Shown here piece by piece: positions 58,336 through 64,000 of a DNA stretch of 64,000 nt. The stretch is from Heterocephalus glaber (taxonomy: Eukaryota > Chordata > Mammalia > Rodentia > Bathyergidae). The notes under the pieces were generated by a model, which saw only the letters and a program-made list of their open reading frames with translations, did no database searches and was not told where the DNA came from. The translations under genes and the position numbers were made by a program. Numbering within the stretch: position 1 is the first letter of the stretch; each line of letters opens with the position of its first letter. Location of the stretch: positions 15,484,532-15,548,531 of the forward strand of contig NW_004624747.1 in the NCBI RefSeq assembly GCF_000247695.1, given 5' to 3'.

Positions 58336-59264
58336 TACATTGTTCGGTATAGGTTCATGACGAAACCCTCAATAAACACCTGGAACTTTTGGACGGCTTT
58401 TTCCATAAGTATTGGGCTAGCAGAGGCTTCTAAAAATATGAGTCTATTGACATTTATATCAAAGATTCCCTTTTCCTGGTAATTCACCTTTAGGAAGCAT
58501 AGTTATTTCACTAGAGCAAGAAGTTTGAAATTTTTCAAATTGGTTTCAAAATTGTATGTTTACCTACTTAGAAACTGCTTGACAATTCATTGTTTATGAA
58601 GATGGGAGCTTGTGACTGGCAAATGGTGTCTGGGGGAAGACAGTTTGGACAGTTTTTCTTAGAGCCAAGAGTCTTATTGGAGCAGGAGGCCAAAGGAAGA
58701 ATGTATGTCCCTCTGCACATTTACTAAAATATTATCTCATAGTCTAAGACAGGTGAAAAGTTAGTAAAAGATACCCAGCAGGGGAATAGCTGGGTCAAAT
58801 GGGACCTCTAGTCCTAGTTCTTTGAGGTATCTCCATACTGATTTCCACAGTGGTTGCACCAGTCTGCACTCCCACCAGCAGGGGAGAGGGGTTCCTGTCT
58901 TCCCACACCCCCACCAGCATTTGTTATTGGTTGGTTTCTTGATAGCAGCCATTCTTTCTGGGGTGAGGTGGAATCTCAGTGTTGTTTTCATCTGCATCTC
59001 TCAAATGACCAGTGATGTTGAACATTTTTTCATATGTTTATTTGCTGCTTTTACTTCTTTGTTTGAGAAATGTCTGTTCATTTCAGATGCCCATTTTTGA
59101 ATTGGGTCTTTAAATTTGAGGAGGATCTGATTTTTTAAAGTTCGTTATATATTCTAGATAGTAGTCCTTTGTCTGAGAAACAGCTGGCAAAAGTTTTTTC
59201 CCCCGCATTGTAGGTTGTCTCTTAGCTCTGTTGGTGGTTTCTCTTGTAGTGCAGAAGCTTTTTA

Positions 59265-59361
59265 GATTTCTTTTTTTGTGTTTTTTTTGTATTGGAGATC
59301 GAACTCCAGACCTTGCGTTTGCCAGGCAGGCAGTGGCACCACTGAGCTAAATCCCCAGCCC
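59265..59361 (-). mobile_element. ID SINE nested in the inverted L1
   Basis: Minus-strand tRNA-like SINE (gagctaaatccccagcc is its reversed 5' end) inserted in the L1 at 58771-60150. Duplications cagaagcttttta flank it at 59252-59264 and 59362-59374. Confidence 0.9.
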
Positions 59362-59902
59362 CAGAAGCTTTTTAATAAGATGAGATCCCAGTTGTTGATT
59401 CTTTGTGCTAGTTCCCATGCTACTGAGGTTTTGTTCATAAAGTCTTTTCCTATGGCAATGTCTTCAAGAGTTCTACCAATCTTCCAACAAATTTAGTGTT
59501 TCTGTTTTAATATTTAGATCTTTGATCCACTTCATTGCTGGGTATCTTCCCAAAAGAATTAAAAGAACATACCACAGTGATATATGCACACCCATGTTTA
59601 GAGCAGCACAGTTTGTAATAGCTAAAACTTGGAAACAGCCCAATTGCCCATCAACTGGAGATTGGATAAAGAAAATGTGTTTAAAAAAAAAAAATAAAAT
59701 GGAGTACTACTCAGCCATAAAGAATGAGAAACTAGACACATTTATAGCTAAATGGATGCATATTGAGGCGATACTCTAAAGTGAAATAAATAGGACACAC
59801 ATGTGTAAATACCAAATAGTTTCTCTGATGTGATAAACTGAAAGTATAAATAAGAATCAAAATGTATGATAGATAATGTGAAATAGAAAGAAAATGTCTA
59901 AA

Positions 59903-59930
59903 GGGGAAGGGGAAGTAGGAGGGGTAGGGG
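59903..59930 (+). other. G-quadruplex motif in L1 3'UTR
   Basis: Four GGGG runs (59903, 59909, 59921, 59927) with short purine loops lie in the polypurine part of the L1 3'UTR. L1 3'UTRs are known to carry such G-rich tracts. Confidence 0.65.
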
Positions 59931-60166
59931 AAAGGAAAAAAGGGAAAGGAAAAAATATGAGAAAAGGAAAAAATGGAAACAAAGTCTTTGTAAACCAAGA
60001 AGGGTGGAAGGGTTGAAGGGAGGGCAGGGGAATGGGGAAAAAATAAGAACCAAGAGAGATTATGTAAAGGTACAAATTCCCAATGATGAATGTCATCGTA
60101 TTGTATACCTAAAATGTACCAATAAACTTAATGAATAAAAGAAAAGAAAAGAAAAGTTAATAAAAG

Positions 60167-61442
60167 TAGGACTACATATACAGGCCTGCTCAGTCCAGTC
60201 TGTTCATGTACCATGGCCAGCCCTTGTAAACCCACCCAGCAGGGGACACAATGGCTTCTCAGGTCTAAAAATAGGTGGCTAATGGGAAATGCCAGCTCCT
60301 ATTGCAGAGTAATTCAAGGTCATTGTAATACAATCAACCACAGGCTGTCTTTTTAAAAATTTCAATATTTTATTTATTTTGAATTTTGGCATATTTATAT
60401 TTTAAACTGTTGCATTAAGATAATCCTATTTTATTTATATTTCTACATATTTTTATTCTATTGCATATTTTGTTTATATTATTTCTCTATTATGTTCTTG
60501 AGTTTGGTACCCCTTACATTTTGTACCCAATGTGAGTGCTTTACTTGTTTTATCCAATCCTATCTCTTCCCTTGTACAACTTCATTCATGAGTGTTTGTC
60601 CCAGTGGTAGGCTCCTGTTCACTGGTGCCAGGCTGATTTTCTTTGGAAAAGCCTTGATTCTTCTGAATTTACTAAGGCCAACAGACTGTTGGGGAAGATG
60701 AAACCATCTTTCGGTCTCTGAGTGTTTTGATGTCTTGGCACGCTGTTCAAATGCTTTGGAGGACAAGGTCCCTTTACCAGAATCATGGCTTGGCTTGGAG
60801 GTGAGCGAATTTACTGTGTCCAATCAAGCACCATTGCGATTCACAGTATGTCCGTGCTGCATACCAACCCATCATATTGGCTTCTCACAGTTGCTAGCAT
60901 GGTCTCTTGTCAGTGATCCACACATTGTCAGGTGGGTGGATTCTTCAGTATGGGTTTTGGTCCTGATATAATGTTCTTATGATAAGGCAGATAATAGAGA
61001 ACGGTGGGTTACAAGTTGCAAGTTGAGTTTGCCTATCCATAACATCTCGGCAACCCAATTAATAACCAGCTTGTTTGCCTACTCTGAGAATGAAGCATGC
61101 ATTTAAGGCCCTAGCACTGTGTCTGGTACGCACTAAATTGTCAATCTGTGGTAGTCATTATTGTAAATTTCATGTCTATTTTTCCCTTTTCTCTCTTTTC
61201 CCTGGAGCCATTTATCAAATGTTCTTTTGAAAACCCACTTTGTGCTCAAGACTGACCATAGCATATTGTACTTATAGGAGCCTTCTCCTTACACGAGGCT
61301 GATCTGGATGGCTGTGTTTTGCTTGACCTATGTTTCATATGAGCTGAATTCTAGAAAACTGTGCGCCTGAATTTATGCATTGTGTAATAGCAGCTTAAGC
61401 ACTGGATACTGGGTAGGCCTCTGACTAAGTAGTGAGGGCCCC
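60167..61442. other. Intron 1, no gene seen
   Basis: Includes an AT-rich stretch at 60345-60490. The remainder is unique-looking; the frames at 60492-60971 lack features. Confidence 0.4.
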
Positions 61443-61985
61443 TGTATTAGTTTTATGTTGCTGCATACAAAGCATCATCACAAACTTGGTGACTTCAAAC
61501 AACACACATTGATGATGTCAGCAAAGTCTAGGCACAGCTGAGCTGGGTCCTGTGTCCAGGGTCTCGCAAGGCTGCAGTCAAGCGTCTCAGCTGAGCTGGG
61601 TTCTTATATACAGGATTAACTGGGTGATCTGCTTTTAAACTTATTCAAGGTATTGGCAGAGCTCATTTCCTTGTAGCTTTCTGACTAAGGGCCCCAGCTT
61701 CTTACAGCTGTTGGCTGGAGACCAACCTCGTGTCCTAGAAGTCGTCTCTGGTTCCCTGCTGCCACATGGCCTTCTTCCAGCTCACAACACGGCTATTGGC
61801 TTCTTCAAGGCCAACAAAGAAGTGGTTCTCTGCAGTCCACTCGGATGGGGCTTTAGGCAGTAAGTCCTAGCTATGGGAGTGATAGTCCACTACATTTGGC
61901 ACATGCTACTAGTAGGAAGTGAGTCACATGCTCCGCCCACAAAGAAGGGGAGGGCATGTGCAAGGGGACACCAACCGGAGGTGGA
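61443..61985. mobile_element. Old LTR remnant (ERVL/MaLR-like)
   Basis: gtattagttttatgttgctg, gggtctcgcaaggctgcagt, ggaagtgagtcacatgctcc. Relatively long. Confidence 0.6.
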
Positions 61986-62680
61986 GGTCATGGGGCCATC
62001 TGAGACTTCTGCTTGCTGGAGCCACTACAAAGAGCACATTTCAAGGCTGGTGCATGGCCTCTGTAAAAACTGTTTAACTTCTCATGGGACTTACTGCAGT
62101 CCGCTTTGTGGTTGTGCCCCAACATGGGATGCAGATGGAGTCTGACTTTGGAATAATTAGAGTTTGATGTCTTTATCACATGCTAAGTACTATGAAGACC
62201 AGTCAACCTTATAGCTGTTGAGGTCATCTATATGAGGACCTATGAGAAGCAGAGGCTGTAAAGCACAGCTAATACAGAAGGAAGACTTGGCTGAGGTTAT
62301 TTGGCCCTGCTAGACTTTATCCACCCAAATAAAACAAGCAAGGAGCCAAAACAGCGCCTAAACCCCTCCTACTATTGTCTTAAAGCAAGTGGAAAAGGAA
62401 GTACTTTTCTGACTCTTCTCAAGCCAAAGGACTTTTGAAGTGTGATTGCTTTTAGCTCTGTGCTGAGACAGTTGTTTCGGGAGGAGATTTCCACCATCCC
62501 ACCTGTGTGTTGAGGTTCCCACCACTTTTCTCAAGTGTATTCGGTCCTCCCGAGCCTGCAGATGGGAGCCAGTTTGAAAGGGGCAGGAATCAGCCATAGG
62601 AAGCTGTTTAGTGGTGTCTCTTGTCATTGAATGTGACCTAGGAGGACCTTGGGTTGCTGATGCAGTGTAATATATGACTT
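61986..62680. other. Intron 1, no gene seen
   Basis: No repeat or coding signal recognised. Confidence 0.35.
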
Positions 62681-62747
62681 GTGTGTGCATACATGTGCTC
62701 GTGCATGTGTGCACGCGGGCATGCGCATGCGCACATGCACGCGCGCG

Positions 62748-62790
<43 letters not shown>
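62681..62790 (+). repeat. Alternating purine-pyrimidine tract (GT/GC/CA)
   Basis: Mixed TGCATGTG units, then (GC)n from about 62740, then (CA)n to 62788. Almost continuous purine-pyrimidine alternation. Confidence 0.93.
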
Positions 62791-62792
<2 letters not shown>

Positions 62793-62799
62793 TGCACAA

Positions 62800-63848
62800 C
62801 AGACTACCAGCCCTTTCTTGTGGGTGGTTGTATTCTTAAGCCAACTGAAATTTCTGCAGGGGTGTTTTCATAGGCGACGTCAAAATAAAAATATTCCCAA
62901 CAGTTTGGGCGAATGGAGCCTACTGTATTTATAGGGCATCTGCTTGGTGATTTCTGTGGCATTCACCATCTAGCATCCAGGTTTCTCAGCTTTGCAAAGA
63001 GCTAGCACCCAAGTCACCTACCTCACATTTTAACAAGATAGGAAAATTACCAGCCTGGCACTTATTTTTGTAACAAAGGGGATTTCCACAGAGGGAGAAT
63101 TTTCCTTCCCTCGCAAGCCCATCACCACCTCAAAGGCATATGTGTCCAGCCAGGTAATGGGGACAATGTGATGACAGGAAGAAGCCAGGATGCTGTCCCT
63201 GGGACTCGAGGGAGGCGCCAGCTAAGCTCTGATTGTATTTTTGGATGCTGCAAAGCTTGTGTGTGGTTTTCTAGTCTGCCTTTCATGCCTCCTGATAATA
63301 GAGCCTGCTGGATAGCCCGATCCCTTCCTTTTTCTCTTAAAAGAAGCCTAGATCTCAGCCTTGCTGGGTCAGGGAAGGCAACCTTCTCACCTTTCAGCAC
63401 AGCAGGCTGCTGCAAAGCTATTCTTAGTGCTCGTGTATTTCTTTGGCAGCCAGGCCTTGGTAGTTTCTCTCTCTCGGTCTCTGACTCTCTCCCTCTTTTC
63501 TCTCCTTCTGCTGTGCATAATGTGGCCTGAAAATGGCATCTGCCACAGCCTGGGAGGTAGATGTTAATGAAGCCCTGAGCCCTGGTAATGAAAGTGTGGG
63601 TCCCTGGTGACCTGGGCAAAGGGAAACAGGGCAGGGGGTGCAGGGGAAGCTCTCCACCCTAACGCCTCCTGCTTGGGCAGAGGGAGCATTACAGTGCTAC
63701 GGAAGTACTTAGCACACCACCTCCCTGCTAAGTTCTTCCAGTAAGAACACCAGCAGGTCCTTAACCTAGGAGGTGAATGACCAGCAGCATATCCATTTTA
63801 TAAAAATGGGCACTGAGTCCCTTGCTATGAGTTAGAATCATTTGGAAA
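62800..63848. other. Intron 1, repeat-poor
   Basis: No clear repeat. The 165-codon and 120-codon overlapping frames on opposite strands (63122-63619, 63168-63530) have no recognisable domain and mutually constrained composition. Confidence 0.4.
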
Positions 63849-64000
63849 GGTTTTTAAAAAATTGAGACAAAATCCACATACCATAAAATGTATCCCTTTA
63901 GACTGTATCATTCAATCATTTTTAGTCTCTTTATCAAGTTGTGCAATCACTCATTCCAGAATACTCTCATCCCCCCCTCCTCCAAAGTAAGCCCTTTCCC
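63849..64000 (-). mobile_element. L1 3'UTR, antisense, runs off the window
   Basis: aaaaattgagacaaaatcca, accataaaatgtatcccttt, gttgtgcaatcactcattcc. Confidence 0.75.

Larger units (their letters stand above)
58771..60150 (+). mobile_element. 5'-truncated, 5'-inverted L1 insertion
   Basis: Positions 58771 to about 59535 are L1 ORF2/3' sequence in antisense. From about 59536 (gctgggtatcttcccaaaag) to 60150 the element runs in sense, through the ORF2 end, a purine-rich 3'UTR and an A-rich tail. The two parts meet at the same element position: gggtatc reads outward from both the left edge and the internal junction. Duplications gaaaagttaRtaaaag lie at 58755-58770 and 60151-60166, with one mismatch. 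This is the structure expected from twin priming. A younger ID SINE is nested at 59265-59361. ORF2 fragments survive but code for nothing intact. Confidence 0.88.
8930..64000 (+). other. KSR2: KSR2 intron 1 (5' part, over 55 kb)
   Basis: Everything after the exon 1 donor is non-coding as far as I can see: interspersed repeats, microsatellites and unique sequence. No stretch encodes the next part of KSR2 or any other intact protein. A very long first intron fits the large size of KSR2 in other mammals (known of the gene, not shown here). Confidence 0.8.

Noticed and set aside
58761..59100. Overlapping frames on both strands in the inverted L1
   Set aside because: Fragments of L1 ORF2 and its complement; not a host gene and not intact.
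247..59361. tRNA genes suggested by A-box and B-box matches
   Set aside because: All hits are ID-type SINEs with A tails and target duplications and do not keep a full tRNA cloverleaf.
62358..62934. Frames with Cys-Val or Ala-Arg runs
   Set aside because: Produced by the alternating GT/GC/CA tract.
63122..63619. 165-codon minus-strand frame
   Set aside because: No recognisable motif, and a competing 120-codon frame lies on the other strand. No splice or promoter context was seen; most likely chance.
8936..64000. KSR2 exon 2
   Set aside because: I looked for sequence encoding the continuation of the coiled-coil/SAM region next to an AG acceptor and found none. It probably lies beyond the window, but a short diverged exon could be missed by eye.

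Overview
The window reads as nuclear DNA of a rodent outside the mouse/rat group. It is full of 7SL-derived B1 elements, many fused to an ID-type tail (B1-dID). It also carries many copies of a young tRNA-like ID SINE (A box TAGCTCAGTGG, B box close to GTTCGATCC, then an A-rich tail), most flanked by fresh target-site duplications. I see no typical murine B2. A beaver- or squirrel-related lineage is plausible, but I cannot settle the species from sequence alone.

One protein-coding gene is supported: the first coding exon of KSR2 (kinase suppressor of Ras 2), plus strand, ATG at 8750, 60 codons, phase-0 splice donor at 8930. It lies in a CpG island (about 7370-9320) holding GC boxes, a TCTCGCGAGA element, a PBX/PREP-type TGATTGACAG site and a pyrimidine-rich repeat tract that is partly an assembly gap (8248-8370). 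Positions 1-7369 are the 5' flank. Positions 8930-64000 are the start of a very long first intron; I found no second exon.

Layout: 1-7.3 kb is flank with L1, B1-dID, ID and MLT1 remnants. 7.4-9.3 kb is the promoter, 5'UTR and exon 1. 9.3-18.7 kb is intron with scattered SINEs, LTRs, hAT and L2-like remnants. 18.7-27.3 kb is a block of mostly antisense L1 with nested insertions. 27.3-44 kb is mixed sequence, including a repeat-poor candidate conserved element at about 30.87-31.25 kb. 44-64 kb holds the most informative retroposition events: a 36-nt U2 snRNA fragment with a 14-bp duplication, a processed pseudogene with a 16-bp duplication, and an L1 with a 5' inversion flanked by a near-perfect 16-bp duplication. 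It also has a (TTTC)n/(TTCC)n tract with a second gap and a long alternating purine-pyrimidine tract.

Nothing here looks like a new multi-gene system. The main value is in the KSR2 5' regulatory architecture and in well-preserved records of individual retroposition events. Repeat subfamily names are from recognition, not from a database search, and boundaries of old repeats are approximate.
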